Source: Artemisia argyi
Lineage: Eukaryota > Streptophyta > Magnoliopsida > Asterales > Asteraceae
Reading direction: 5' to 3'
Length of the DNA: 64,000 nucleotides
NCBI GenBank assembly: GCA_030686995.1
Contig: CM060680.1
Span: 83,540,259 to 83,604,258 of the forward strand
In this document: positions 53,451 to 64,000 of the stretch, in pieces
Layout: each line of letters opens with the position of its first letter
Numbering within the stretch: the first letter of the stretch is position 1
Notes under the pieces: model-generated
Told to the model about the DNA's origin: nothing
Seen by the model: the letters and a program-made list of their open reading frames with translations, nothing else
Database searches by the model: none
Position numbers and translations under genes: made by a program

Positions 53451-55339
53451 GACTATTACCATTCGACAAGATTCACTCACGTATCCAATACACCATTCAA
53501 GCTATTTTACTATCATATGGGGAAATTGTTTTACAGAAAAATTTCTGAAGTAAGCTATTTTAATTCCATCCTATAAATTGATTTTTCTGTCATTACACCA
53601 AGTATTTACTATTGTTACGCGAAGCAATTTTCATGTTACTTGAAACAAAACATCAGGACACCATTTTAATAACAATGCGTTGAACACCATCTAAAACTTT
53701 TGAGGAAAGTTATGATATTTTGACAAAATCCAACATCGCATCATTAGTCCTCAATTATACATAGCCTGATCACCTATGTAAAATTCAGGAAGGATTATGC
53801 CATGAAGGAAATAATTACCTTTTCAAAGGATTGTTGATAACAATCTTCATCCAAAAGTTTTGTAAACAAAGGAACTCATTCATAAACATCCATTTTGCCG
53901 AACTATCCCTGGATACTTACCCTACCTGTCACTCACTTAGCTATTAAGTTGAATTTTCCCATTGACTTCCCTAAGAGAGACTTTCCATATCAATTACATG
54001 CAGGATTCCTTTATACAATAAAAGCAACGAAAGGATTACAGAACTACTAACCAGGACTAGAAGCATATAGTGAGAGAATTCATAACTCAACAACAAATTC
54101 TAAGATACTGCGAGACCATCCGAATCACCATCTTTAACCTAGTTGTCCAATGTTATTATTCAAGGGTACTAGCTAGACTGAGCTACAGGATTGGACTCAA
54201 TATAAATGTCCGCAGGACAACACAATAGAAATAAACCAAGCTTCTAATTGAGACTGTAGAGCATTTCATTTAAACATGGCCTCATCCATACATAAACTTT
54301 CCTGCAGTAAGTTTTCACAAAGGACAATTGTTTGAATCAAGAATATCGATGTAGATTCCTCTAAGTCATTATGTCTAGAAATTTCAGATAACCTCACCTT
54401 CATACCAAGCAAGGGATCAAACCGGAACATATCTCCTCATCTACATGGGAAAACAGAATAGACATTCATCGACACAACATCAAGTGATACCTTCGTCTTG
54501 CCAATTACAACGATAAACTATTTCAGGACTTAAGTTAATCTAAATACCTATGCTTGTAGTTATGCCAGATAACCATCAATAGACATTATCCAACCTCAGG
54601 AACTAAGTGTTAGACATCTATGCATTTAAGCGAACATTTCCTATTCTACCATTTTATCCTTGTTAGTGTTTTCACTTTTAAATAAAGTTGATGCGTTTAC
54701 ATAAATCACATACCTTGTGGAAAAATGATTTCTGAAATTCCTATTTTGAACAAGTGCGATCCTTTTTGGTCAATCTTTAGCAACACTATGGTACAATGAG
54801 AAATATACAGAAACATCAAACTTTGGTAAGCAGTCTTAATCGCAACATGTTTGAAAACATTTTTCTACTTCATAACTACTGAAATTTTGAATCATCAGGA
54901 AAAAATATATATATATATATATTACTTAGTAAATCATTTGCTCCATTTTTCTAAGTTCGTTTATTCAGAAAAAGATTTCAACCAAAACTCATAATCGCGA
55001 GACAAATTTCCAGAACCAACTTCTCTACAACATCGCTTATGCATTTAGGAATTGTGACTGGACAATAGAGAATATTTGGAATATGTGATGAAGGAATTAG
55101 GAGGAACATCACAAATTAATCATGAACTTCAGTAGTGAAGACCAAACCCAATAGACAAAGAAGAACATATGTCTTATCATCAGTTGGAACAAAACACAAG
55201 GAATCAAATTCTTACCTATATGCTATCCCTTCAGATAACGCCAAGTTCGAAGGACCGAACGTTATGGAATTAGTCACAAAGGTTTATTGTACCCATTTCA
55301 GTATTTCCTGTTAAGGAAACCGATTCAACTTGGACTTCA
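53451..55339 (+). other. Decayed interior of the Tekay-like element, no recognisable domain
   Basis: Stops in all frames. I searched by eye for protease and RT motifs (such as YVDD/FIDD) and found none. A TA run lies at 54907-54922. Confidence 0.5.
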
Positions 55340-56392
55340 GGTAATCATTTCAGGATTTCCTTCAGAAACCCATTTAGATGTGAACATCACCTATCACCCT
55401 CAGAACGATGGTCAAAGCGAGAGAACAATTCAAACATAGGAAAGTATACTCAGAGCATGAGTGATTGACCCTGTAAATGGTTGGAATAATCACTTAACAT
55501 AAATCAAATTCATCTACAACAATAGTTATCACACTAACAACGGGAAACTGGCAGAAGTTAGATTGGTACATAACACACATCATTTGGATTGGATATCCTG
55601 AACAACAAACCATCCAGATTCAGGTAGGAGAACAAACTAAGTTAAAAGCATTGCCTTGGATTGGCATGATACAAATTGGATAACAAGAAAGGTTGAACCT
55701 TTAGCATATTGGACTATTTAAGATTCATTTTAGAATCGACCAACTAGCATACAAACTTGAGTTCTGGCAGAATTCAGCAGTATATATTACCAGTATCACA
55801 TTTACAACATTAAGAAGCGTAGACCATCGATTGATGGGCCAAACTCAGAAAAAGCTCAACTCACTAGTTCAGTAGGCATTCATGAGATAACCAGAAATTT
55901 TCTACAAGTCAAGAATCAGTTACAAGTTCAATAAGTCGTAAACCATTAAAACTTCAAGTTCTGCAGAGTTATGCAGAAAGTTCTGCCTAGGAAAGGCATG
56001 TTATCATTCAGAAAACTTGGAAAGTTACACCAATATACACTGGACCATTTATATTTCAGACAGGGTAGGCCTAGTGGCCGTTAGATTTGAACATTGCCAG
56101 AGAACAACAGGATTACACGAACATATTTCACATTTTCAGATCCCCAGAAATGACTTACAGATGAGTCACTCATGATTCCATTGGAAGGGATCCAACCCAA
56201 ATGACAATCTCAGACCTTGTAAGAGAACCAACAGAAATCATGGACCGTGTGGTCAAACAGTTGAAACAGAGTCGAATTCCTGTCGTTAAGAGTTCGCTGG
56301 AATTCTCGATTATCATCACCTTTTCATCAATACATTCTCAGAGACCAACATAAACTGAACTTCGGGACGAAGTTCCTTTTAGGGGGGAAGAC
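55340..56392 (+). pseudogene. Integrase and chromodomain-region remnant of the Tekay-like element
   Basis: Pieces in order: DVNITYHPQNDGQSERTIQT (55377-55437; active relatives read STAYHPQTDGQSERTIQT, including the catalytic Glu); NGWNNHL with FIYNNSYHTN (to about 55540); FSDPQ-LTDESLMIPLEGIQ (about 56138-56200); EPTEIMDRVVKQLKQSRIPVVK (56225-56291), the conserved segment before the chromodomain tryptophans. Several stops interrupt. The region ends in the polypurine tract AGGGGGGAAG (56381-56390). Confidence 0.75.
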
Positions 56393-59300
56393 TGTCACAA
56401 CTCACCATTTCAGGTCATTTCAGGTCATTTCCCGAACTTTGGAAAAACACTATTCATCAAACACTATTCATCAAAACACTATTCATCAGTTTACTATTCA
56501 TCGTTTTCGAGGTCAATTTGATATTCTTAGAAACTTTTGGGAAATTTACTATTCACAAAACACTATTCATTGCGGGAAAAGATTTCATCATTCACGTGCA
56601 TTACACATTTCATCGTAAATTTAGTTTACGGATATTCAAATTCGCGTAACCGGATTGGGTTAGGTGCGAATTCATTTCATTAGTGTTGAGAACACTGCAT
56701 ACGGACTGGAGATAGTCTGCATATCATCAGTAGGTCATTTTCATGTTATACCACTCTCAGGATTTTCAAATTACTATATTCAGTACATTTAACGTTTTTA
56801 CGTATAAGTAATTATAGTAAACGTTAACACCCGGTTTATACACGACGAATATATCTAAATATTCCCACAATGGTCCCGACATATTTTTATATCCATTTTA
56901 ACATCATAAAAGTTATAACATTCAGTTACCCAGTATTTTGGAAATTTATTTTATTTATAACGTACGCGTATAAATATAACGACGGTTTTCGTGAAAACTA
57001 AACAATAATCACCCGATCACTCAGTAAACGTACCCAACATATTTTTAATATGTTTTTATCATTATTATGACTTTATTTCATCACCGGTTAACTTCGTGAA
57101 CGTTTATTGCTATTAAACCCGGTACCCGATTTTAACGAATAACGCGTAATAACACTTAACGCTACACTATATTTTCTAAGTGATCAAAACCGTTTTGGCT
57201 ACTCCCTTTCACACCAAAAACCGGCCATATGATACAACCTTTAACCATGTGCATTGATTCATTATTATAATACTAATAAACCTCCAAAAACAATACTTAA
57301 CCAAAAATCACAAATCATAACATGAAAAGTTCAAGAACAAAAAGGTCTCATCCTTCCCTTTTCTCTCTTCAAAACCACGACCAAAACCAAACCATATGAT
57401 CCATCCATGGTTTTTCAAAAAGTAAAACACAAAACTTGTTCATTTTACAAGCCTAATCAAGAATCAAGCAACAAAAACACAAGTAATCCAAGGTTTCTAG
57501 CCATCTAATCATCTCATTTTATCAAGTAAGTTTTCATCTTTATTTTTTCATGGATCATCCTATTTTTACATGTATTACATAAGTATCATGCTAAACACCA
57601 TGTACAAGTAGCTATACCACACTTTATTTTGGCTAAAAAGAAACATACAAACTCTAACTTTTTAGTTATGAATCCCCTTGCTCTAATAACTTGGTTAGGA
57701 GTCCATGACACCCTAAGAAGGTGTATGGTAGGATTAGATTAGTCATGTGGTGATTACAAGAGGTTTGGTGATGGTAGAAATTAGTTTTAGACCTTGAAAA
57801 CTTGATTTGGAACCTATTTTAGACATGCTGTCCCGTTTTGTAAAAATCTGGAAAATCAGTAAACACCAAGGAAACTTTGGCAAAATTTTTAGAAAATACT
57901 TTCAAAAACGAATCCGTAGGCGAAAGAACGGATTAAAAAGAGCTTATAACGAAGAAGTTATGATTTTTGCAAGATTGTTGACGAAAAGTATTTTCTGGAA
58001 ATTAGTTGCTGTTGGACGTTTTTCATGGTACAAAAAGAGACTTTAGACGTAACCCGGAGGAGCCGAGCTTTCCAAAATATATTACTACATACTAAGACGT
58101 AACCGTGGACATAAAGAACAAGTAAAACGGACAAGTAACGACAAAGATATACACGTTTGAATATCGGCTAAAACCATTTTATATTTGACAGCTTTTATAT
58201 AAATTTGGCGCAAAAACTACGAAGTACATTTATAAGCTAGACATAATATTAAGTACCGAGCTTTATAACTAATGAAGTATTAGTTATTACAAGTATGTTT
58301 TCATCATTTCAAAGATTACAACCCGAGTATTTCAACGCTAACATGGAAACTTACGTTATATATATATATACAAGTATATATATTACAACTAGTTTATTTT
58401 TTTCTAATAGCTATATTTTCCTAAGTTTTGGAATATATACTTTTGATAACAACAAGTGTTTTCTTCAAAGAGTAGAGTGGTATAGGAAACATGTGCATGG
58501 ACATTAATAACATCATTTCATGATCTAAAGTAGATCGTTCATCATTCACATTAGGTTGCGGCTAGTGTGCGCGCCTTGTTTTTCAGCTTATTACATGTTC
58601 ATGGTACCATCATATTGGGTTGCGGCAGCTAATTGTTCATTGGTGTTCATTTCATTTCATCACGGTTTCATCAGTTAAGGTGAGTTTTCATAGCCCCGTT
58701 TTCAATTCAACATTTTGATTGTTTTCAAATCCCACGGGGGGAATACATTGCATCAATCATTTCAGTACGAGCCCAAGTATTCAAACATGTACATAGCTTA
58801 AGTTACCTTGCCATGTGACAAGTCCCCTGTATCATCATGAACCGTTAATTTCAAGTACTAAGCGAGAGTGAGTGGATAGATCTATCGAGGGTGACGCCTC
58901 CATCCGTGGTAGTGGATACCAACAGTAAGCGGATGCATGTCATGTCTTTTACATTTGAATGTTTCGGCAGAACATTCGGGAGGGGCATAGAATTTCATCA
59001 GTCATAGCTTCGGTGTCATGAGCTTAAGGCTATTGTACAATTTTTCATGAGATTTTTATCTTGCACTTTTACTTGTGGTGGCCGTACATCAGTACATTTT
59101 ACAAACCTATGGAATTCACCAACATTCGTGTTGACGTTTTAGCAATGTATTTCAGGTTATTAAGGTAGCTCATGTGACATGCATTTGGACTTCATGGAGT
59201 CGCGGAGTCGACGCGTCTCATCATTATTTCATGCACTTATGTAAACGTTTGATCTATTATGACTTGTTTTTTTATAAACTTGCAACACATTTTGGGGACC

Positions 59301-59453
59301 TCATTTTGTAAACTCTGAATTATTTCAATGATCAAATGCAGTATTTTCCAAACGACACTTTAGGTCGTTCAATGTAACTGTAACTGTGGTGCTATGATAG
59401 ACACCCCCAGGTATTCCATTCCGCTGCAAGTCAGGTAAATTGGGGGTGTGATA
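56393..59453 (+). repeat. 3' LTR of the Tekay-like element
   Basis: 3061 bp. It differs from the 5' LTR by a 10-bp tandem duplication (TCAGGTCATT) near 56412-56431 and by G instead of T in ATTCC(G/T)CTGCAAG near the 3' end. Confidence 0.93.
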
Positions 59454-60240
59454 TTATCCATTGAAAAACAAGTCTGGTACTTTTAATAAATTCGCTCAAT
59501 TTCGTTCATTTATTAAAACTCAATTTAAAGTTGAAATAAAGGCTTTCCAATATGACCATAATGGTGAGTTTGACAACCACACCCTTCACCGTCTTTTTGA
59601 CAAACATGGCATCTACATCCGCTTCTCATGCCCTTGCATTGGGAAATCGGAGTGGATGATCCGCACCATTAATAACCAAATTCGCACCCTTTTATTTCAA
59701 GCCCATCTTCCTCCCCATTTTTCGGTCGAAGCCCTTTACATGGCCACCCACTTACTTAATATAATCCCGTCCACCTCTATAAAAATGACATCCCTCATGC
59801 CCGTTGATATAATACCAAACCTAACTATACATTTTTACGTTTTTTTTGCTGCCTTTGTTATCCACACCTTGAAACATCCCATAAACTCACACCCCGTTCC
59901 ACACCGTGTAGCTTCCTTGGATATCCATTAAATCATCACGGATATCGGTGTCTTGACCTTGCCACCAATAAAGTATTTATTTCACGCCACGTCACCTTCG
60001 AAGAAATTGTTTTTCCTTATGGCTCCAACACACCCAACTCCGCCCCCCTATAATTTTCTAGATGACGAAGAGCTGACTATCTATCTCACTCTACTACCAC
60101 TGTCGAGCCAACCATTATCGAGCCAATCCAGTCCACTCCTATCGAGCCTGATTCCATTGAGCCCGTAATTACTATTCAATACCAAAGCCCAACGTTGCCT
60201 CAGCTCCAATCTAAGATGAGGCCTAACAGATACCTTCCAC
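59454..60240 (+). pseudogene. Integrase continuation of the second copia element
   Basis: From 59454 the copia frame continues LKNKSGTFNKFAQF, FQYDHNGEFDNHTLHRLF, GKSEWMIRTINNQIRTLLFQAHLPP. The catalytic Asp and Glu are present, but about six residues before GKSE are deleted and Arg after E is Trp. A frameshift follows near 59810, and the C-terminal proline/serine-rich part is broken. Confidence 0.8.
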
Positions 60241-60262
60241 CACTACTTGCCTAAATCCCACC

Positions 60263-61869
60263 TTGACTCATACCATGGTCACTTGCTCTCAAGCCGGTAT
60301 TACAAAACCTAATCCAAAATATCACTGTCACCTATCCACAATCTCGCCCATTCCAAAATCATATTATGCTGCCTTTACCGACCCTAATTGGAAGAGTGCT
60401 ATGCTTGATGAACATAATGCGCTTATTAAAAATGGATCTTGTACTCTTGTGCCTCGACCACCTGACACAAACATTGTTAATTCCATGTGGTTGTTTAAGC
60501 ATAAATATTTTGGAGATGGATCCCTTGGCAGATACAAAACTCACCTTGTTGCTAATGGTCACAGTCAATAGATTGGTGTAGACTACGATGAGACCTTTAG
60601 TCCGGTGGTCAAACTGACTACCATTCACACTGTACTCAGTTTAGCGACGTCTCTACATTGGTCTGTTCATTAGTTTGATGTCAAGAATGCCTTTCTACAT
60701 GGTCATCTTTTGGAGACTTTCTATATGCATCAACCTCCTGGTTTTCGTGATCCTCAACATCCAGATCACGTCTGTCCTTTGTAGAAGTATTTATATGGTC
60801 TTAAGTAGGCTCATCGGGCCTGGTTTTAACAATTTGTTAGTTATGCTACCAGAGTTGGTTTTACTCATAGTTGTTGTGACTCTTCGCTCTTTATTCTTTG
60901 ACAACGTTCTGACAGTTCATACTTATTGATTTATGTTGATGATCTTATTTTGACAGCCTCTTCTATAACACTTTTGCAGCGGATTATCTCTTCTCTTCAT
61001 CAGGAGTTTTCCATGACTGACCTTGGTTCTTTGAACTATTTTTTTGGTATTTCTGTTTCACGTGATGATATAGGCATGTTCTTACATTAGCAGCAATATG
61101 CCTTGGAGGTTTTGGAGCGAGCTGGTATGCTCAATTGTCATCCTTGTTGCACGCCTGTTGATACAGAGCATAAGCTTGGTGCAGATGGTGTCAGTGTTTC
61201 TTACCCAACTCTTTATAGGAGTCTAGCAGGTGCTCTTCAGTATCTTACATTTACTTGCCCCGAACTTTCTTATGCAATACAACATATTTATTTATATATG
61301 CATGATCCTTGTGGGCCTTATCTTACGGCTCTCAAACAGTCTTGCGTTATGTTCGCGGGACACTTGATTATCATCTTCAGCTATACTCCTCCTCGTCTAG
61401 CTCTTTGGTTGGTTATACAGATACTGATTGGGCTGGCTGCCCTACCACACGTCTTTCCACTTCTGGGTATTGCGTTTTTCTTGGTAACAACTTATAAGTC
61501 GTCTAAGCTTCAGTCTCGCTCAAGTGCAAAGGCTGAGTATTGCGGGGTCGCAAATGTAGTTGCTGAGACTACTTGGTTACGAAGTCTCTTGCGAGAGCTT
61601 CACTCGCCATTGCAATATGCTACATTGGTTTATTGTGATAATGTTAGTATTGTGTATCTCTCGTCTAATCCCGTGTAGCATCAACGCAAAAATCACATTG
61701 AGATTGATATTCAATTCGTTCGTAATCAGCCGGTCATGTACGCGTGCTACATGTACCCTCTCGTTATTAGTTAACCGATATCTTCACCAAAGGACTTCCA
61801 TATGTCTTGTTTGATGATTTTCAATGCAGTCTGAACGTCCGTCCACCTCCCGCTCCGACTGCAAGGGGC
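60263..61869 (+). pseudogene. Reverse transcriptase and RNase H of the second copia element, with C-to-T type stops
   Basis: One frame runs from 60263 to about 61335 and reads as normal copia RT ([61 protein letters not shown]). It is broken by stops at 60569, 60671, 60782, 60806, 60827, 60899 and 61088. Comparison with the first copia copy or with family text places these at Gln (CAG/CAA to TAG/TAA) or Arg (CGA to TGA). The catalytic YVDD is intact, at about 60932. RNase H is frameshifted near 61336 and 61490 and ends with a further CAG-to-TAG stop at 61676. Confidence 0.87.
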
Positions 61870-61993
61870 TGTTAGTAGTGATTATTATGAGGCCCGTGTT
61901 TATATTGGGCTTAACCCATTTATGTATTGTATTGTGTATTTATATACTTCTATTATACTCATTTGAGATAACGAGGAATAATATAATTCTACA
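61870..61993 (+). repeat. 3' LTR of the second copia element
   Basis: 124 bp, TG...CA ends, preceded by a GCAAGGGGC purine-rich tract. Confidence 0.85.
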
Positions 61994-62998
61994 TTGACTT
62001 TTGGCATGATGTTTGGCTCAGAGCAGGTCAATGTCTGAAAGATTGGTTCCATCGTCTCTATACTCTTGAAACCCAGAAAGAACGTCGTGTTCATGATAGA
62101 AGGATCTTAGAAGATGGTACATGGTCTTATAAATGGGTTTGGCATTCTAATCCTAAAGGACGTGCTTTGGACGATATAAATGAGTTAACTCAGCTAATTG
62201 ACAGCCTCATTTTATACCCAGGATACAGGGACTGGTGGATATGTTACCTTGATCCTGGTGGTGTTTCACAATAAACAAGCTCTCTAAACTCCTTTATTCA
62301 ACCATCGTTGGGCCAAATGTAATGATGGTTAAGCTTGATTGGATCTCCTTGGTGCCGAAAAAGTAAATATTTGTGTTTGAAGGGCTATGAATAACCGTCT
62401 TCCCACCCTCTTCAATCTTGAAGCTCGAGGTGTGCAAATTGTTTCATGCAATTGTGTGTTGTGTAATGCATCTAGTGATTGTGTTCAACATTTTATCTTA
62501 CAATGCCCAAAGACCATCTTGATATGGCGTAAAATATTGAGTTGGTGGAAATTTAACTCACCAAGTTTTTCCTCTCTTCAGGAGTTTATGTAATTTGTTC
62601 CTCCGCTATCCTCTTTAGTGAAGAAAATATTTCAAGGAGTTGTTTTTGTGGCAATTTGGGCCATTGGATTGGCATAATGGTGTCCTCCAAAATTCTTCCT
62701 CTTGCCTTCATGAGGATATTTTCGCTAAGGTGCAAACTCTTTTTTTGCTTTAGTTATCGAACAAGAGCCGCAAAAAGTCTTTGAGCCGGAGCAATTAGGT
62801 TCTAAATCCATCTTGTATTATAAGTATTGATTCTATCTTGTATTATAAGTATTGATTCGTTGTAGCTTTGTATGTTGGGTTTATATTTGAGATTTTGTGT
62901 GTGGTGTTATCTTTTGTATTTTACTCGGCTCGTCTCTAAATTGAAGGTTGTCTTGTGTTTTGCTATTTTTTTTTAAAGCTTTCTAATAAATTCAAGCT

Positions 62999-63029
<31 letters not shown>
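61994..63029 (+). pseudogene. LINE 3' end: zf-RVT region and poly-A tail
   Basis: Frames give DFWHDVWLRAGQCLKDWFHRL, WVWHSNPKGRALDDINEL, a FTINKLSKLL-like piece (about 62266), then NNRLPTLFNLEARGVQI with the zinc-binding pattern C-x-C-x2-C ... C-x3-H ... C (CNCVLCNASSDCVQH, ILQCPK) at 62387-62520. This zf-RVT domain ends plant L1-type LINE ORF2 proteins. There are stops and frame changes at about 62274 and 62363. The 3' UTR ends in A27 at 63003-63029. Confidence 0.8.
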
Positions 63030-63031
<2 letters not shown>

Positions 63032-63047
63032 CATTCCCTGTCGACAA
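63030..63047 (+). repeat. Right target site duplication of the LINE
   Basis: AACATTCCCTGTCGACAA; see the left copy at 47461-47477. Confidence 0.85.
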
Positions 63048-63290
63048 ATGTTTGAACTTGAAAACTTTAAAGTGAACCACAAAAGTACAAAACATCACTT
63101 TCTTCCCCCACATCCAACAACACAAAATTTATCATCCAATCCCAACTCACCAACCCAACACAAGAAGTACAATACAATATCCAATCTTTTGTCCTTAAAC
63201 ACAGACACTCAAATTCTCAAACTGCAAACATTCTTCTTGAGTTGTTTCAAACCCTTAAAAACACCAATATTCCAATCTTTACACCAAACC
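63048..63290 (+). promoter_or_regulatory. Proximal promoter / 5' leader of the terminal gene
   Basis: 243 bp of A/C-rich sequence (CCCCCACATCCAACAACAC, CCCAACTCACC) typical of plant 5' leaders. No convincing TATA box lies before the LINE target site, so the native promoter may have been displaced about 15.6 kb upstream. Confidence 0.35.
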
Positions 63291-64000
63291 ATGTTAAACC
63301 AAACGAAACCCCAACTGGGTTTTACTCCCCATTACTTTCTCAACAAGACCCACAAATCTTTTCCCATTATTCCCCCGTCGCCGGAATTTGACTTTTTCCG
63401 GTCATCTTCCGACGAAAAAGTTAACCCAAACCCATATATCTCATCACAATACTACACATTCAACCAAGACTCACATTCTTTAATGATCAAATGCATACTC
63501 GCCGGAAAGTTTGCTAGCTCCGGAGAGATTCAGGCTGTTACTCCGGCTCCTGTACTTGCCACGTGGAAGTCTGTTAGGAAAGATAGATGTGAAGGTACTG
63601 CTTATGTTACTGCTTGGAAAAGAATACAAAAGAAGCTGACAGTTGTGCAAAGAGAAAATGGTAATTATTTTTTATGTTTTGGTAGTAATGGTCAGTTTGT
63701 TGCGAATACGAGCCAATGGCAAGATATAGTTATGAGTTTTCATTGTGATGATAATAATATGAAGCATTTTGGTGTGAAAGATACTATTGATAGGGTTAGG
63801 AAAGTTTGGACTGTGGGTGGTAAGATGTATGGGATTCCTGAGTCATTCATAAGGGCTTGTGTAGGTGCGTGTCGTGTTTGCGGTAATGGGTCTGGTGGGT
63901 TGGGTAAAAGGCGTAGGTTTGAGTATACGGAAAGTTTTGAGGTTTCTGCGAGAGATGTGTGTAGGAAGTTGAGGCAGTTGGCTGTTGAGCATAAGGTTGT
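63291..64000 (+). CDS. Uncharacterised plant protein, 5' part (236 codons, open at window end)
   Basis: A single open frame starts at ATG 63291 (MLNQTKPQLGFTPHYF) and runs to the window edge without a stop or obvious intron. The N-terminus (1-60) is polar and proline/serine-rich. A second region (about 65-140) reads MIKCILAGKFASSGEI, ATWKSVRKDRCEGTAYVTAW, YFLCFGSNGQF. Residues about 150-200 contain H-x7-H-x34-C-x2-C (SFHCDDNNMKHFG ... GACRVC), with FGVKDTIDRVRKVW and YGIPESFIRACV between. That resembles the H2C2 zinc-binding fold of retroviral-type integrases, so it may be a domesticated or related plant-specific family. A basic patch, GKRRRF, follows. I cannot name the family. The codon pattern and absence of lesions argue for a real gene. 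Confidence 0.7.
   Translation, partial: MLNQTKPQLGFTPHYFLNKTHKSFPIIPPSPEFDFFRSSSDEKVNPNPYISSQYYTFNQDSHSLMIKCILAGKFASSGEIQAVTPAPVLATWKSVRKDRCEGTAYVTAWKRIQKKLTVVQRENGNYFLCFGSNGQFVANTSQWQDIVMSFHCDDNNMKHFGVKDTIDRVRKVWTVGGKMYGIPESFIRACVGACRVCGNGSGGLGKRRRFEYTESFEVSARDVCRKLRQLAVEHKV

Larger units (their letters stand above)
49694..59453 (+). mobile_element. Tekay/Del-like chromovirus (Ty3/gypsy) with 3.05-kb LTRs and a decayed core; TSD TTATC
   Basis: LTRs at 49694-52744 (3051 bp) and 56393-59453 (3061 bp) start TGTCACAACTCACC and end GGGGGTGTGATA. The flanks are TTATC at 49689-49693 and 59454-59458. The primer site is TGGCATCAGAGCT and the polypurine tract AGGGGGGAAG. The 3.65-kb interior has a gag-like start plus decayed integrase and chromodomain-region fragments. 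I recognised no RT. The LTRs look identical except for one 10-bp duplication and one substitution, so the insertion is very young. Confidence 0.92.
47570..61993 (+). mobile_element. Second Ty1/copia element, nested in the LINE and interrupted by a Tekay-like element
   Basis: The 3' LTR (61870-61993) starts TGTTAGTAGTGATTATTATG and ends ATTCTACA. The 5' LTR (about 47570-47700) matches from GTGATTATTATGAGGCC onward but its first bases have diverged. The primer site TGGTATCAG follows. Candidate target duplications are CTGAC (47565-47569) and TTGAC (61994-61998), one mismatch; removing the element rejoins the LINE frame as GAD-FWHDVW. Net length is about 4.65 kb. It is the same lineage as the copia at 33.9-45.6 kb, but older and more mutated. 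Confidence 0.85.
47478..63029 (+). mobile_element. 5'-truncated LINE (L1-type) split by a copia element
   Basis: The left part is 47478-47569 and the right part 61994-63029, ending in a poly-A tail (63003-63029). The flanks are a near-perfect 17-18 bp duplication. The left part encodes IDSLGIPFQISFMRNVKSGAD and the right part continues DFWHDVWLRAGQ, the usual text before the zf-RVT domain of plant LINEs. Without the nested elements the LINE copy is only about 1.1 kb, so it was dead on arrival. At the 5' junction AATTGATTCTCTTGGTA occurs twice (47476-47492, 47507-47523), a junction duplication. Confidence 0.85.

Overview
This is a plant nuclear window, almost certainly a eudicot. It has a gene with ten GT-AG exons, plant-specific gene families (a BSK pseudokinase and a FAR1/FHY3-like sequence), AT-rich intergenic DNA and dense nested retrotransposons. 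Several decayed repeats resemble ones I associate with Asteraceae genomes; that lineage guess is inference and only moderately secure. I saw no rRNA, tRNA gene, CRISPR array or bacterial-type operon.

Layout. 1-5.7 kb holds old LTR-retrotransposon debris: a minus-strand gypsy-like LTR and a Ty1/copia pol end split by a Tourist-like element. 6.3-8.1 kb holds two more TTA-flanked PIF/Harbinger-like elements, one with a decayed Myb/SANT ORF. 8.5-11.1 kb is decayed retrotransposon coding sequence plus an LTR-like block with a GC-rich tandem repeat. 11.1-11.9 kb is a Mutator-type MITE with a 9-bp target duplication. 12.4-15.0 kb is a FAR1-RELATED SEQUENCE gene broken by two stops and one frameshift. 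15.7-22.6 kb is a complete non-autonomous Athila-like LTR element (target duplication GTTTG). 22.6-25.0 kb is an older Athila-like LTR with a reiterated primer-binding leader.

The one clearly intact gene is a BRASSINOSTEROID-SIGNALING KINASE (BSK, closest to BSK2 as I remember it) at 25,811-33,215, with ten exons and 494 codons. Downstream lies a copia element (33,928-45,562, target duplication TAGTC) carrying a second Athila-like element of the same family (37,550-43,918, target duplication GCGTT). After 1.9 kb of GATC-rich and MITE-like sequence comes a three-level nest: a 5'-truncated LINE (47,478-63,029, duplication of about 17 bp) containing a copia element (about 47,570-61,993), which contains a Tekay-like chromovirus (49,694-59,453, target duplication TTATC). 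The nest ends about 240 bp upstream of a gene of unknown function that starts at 63,291 and runs off the window.

The most notable observations are: the 33-bp inverted copy that replaces the polymerase active-site segment of the first copia element; the promoter-proximal array of 11-bp TGACG/CGTCA palindromes in the Athila-like LTRs; two sibling elements with the same LTRs and 3' region but different ORF cassettes; near-identical Tekay LTRs around a decayed core; and the C-to-T pattern of the stop codons in the second copia element. All comparisons were made by eye.
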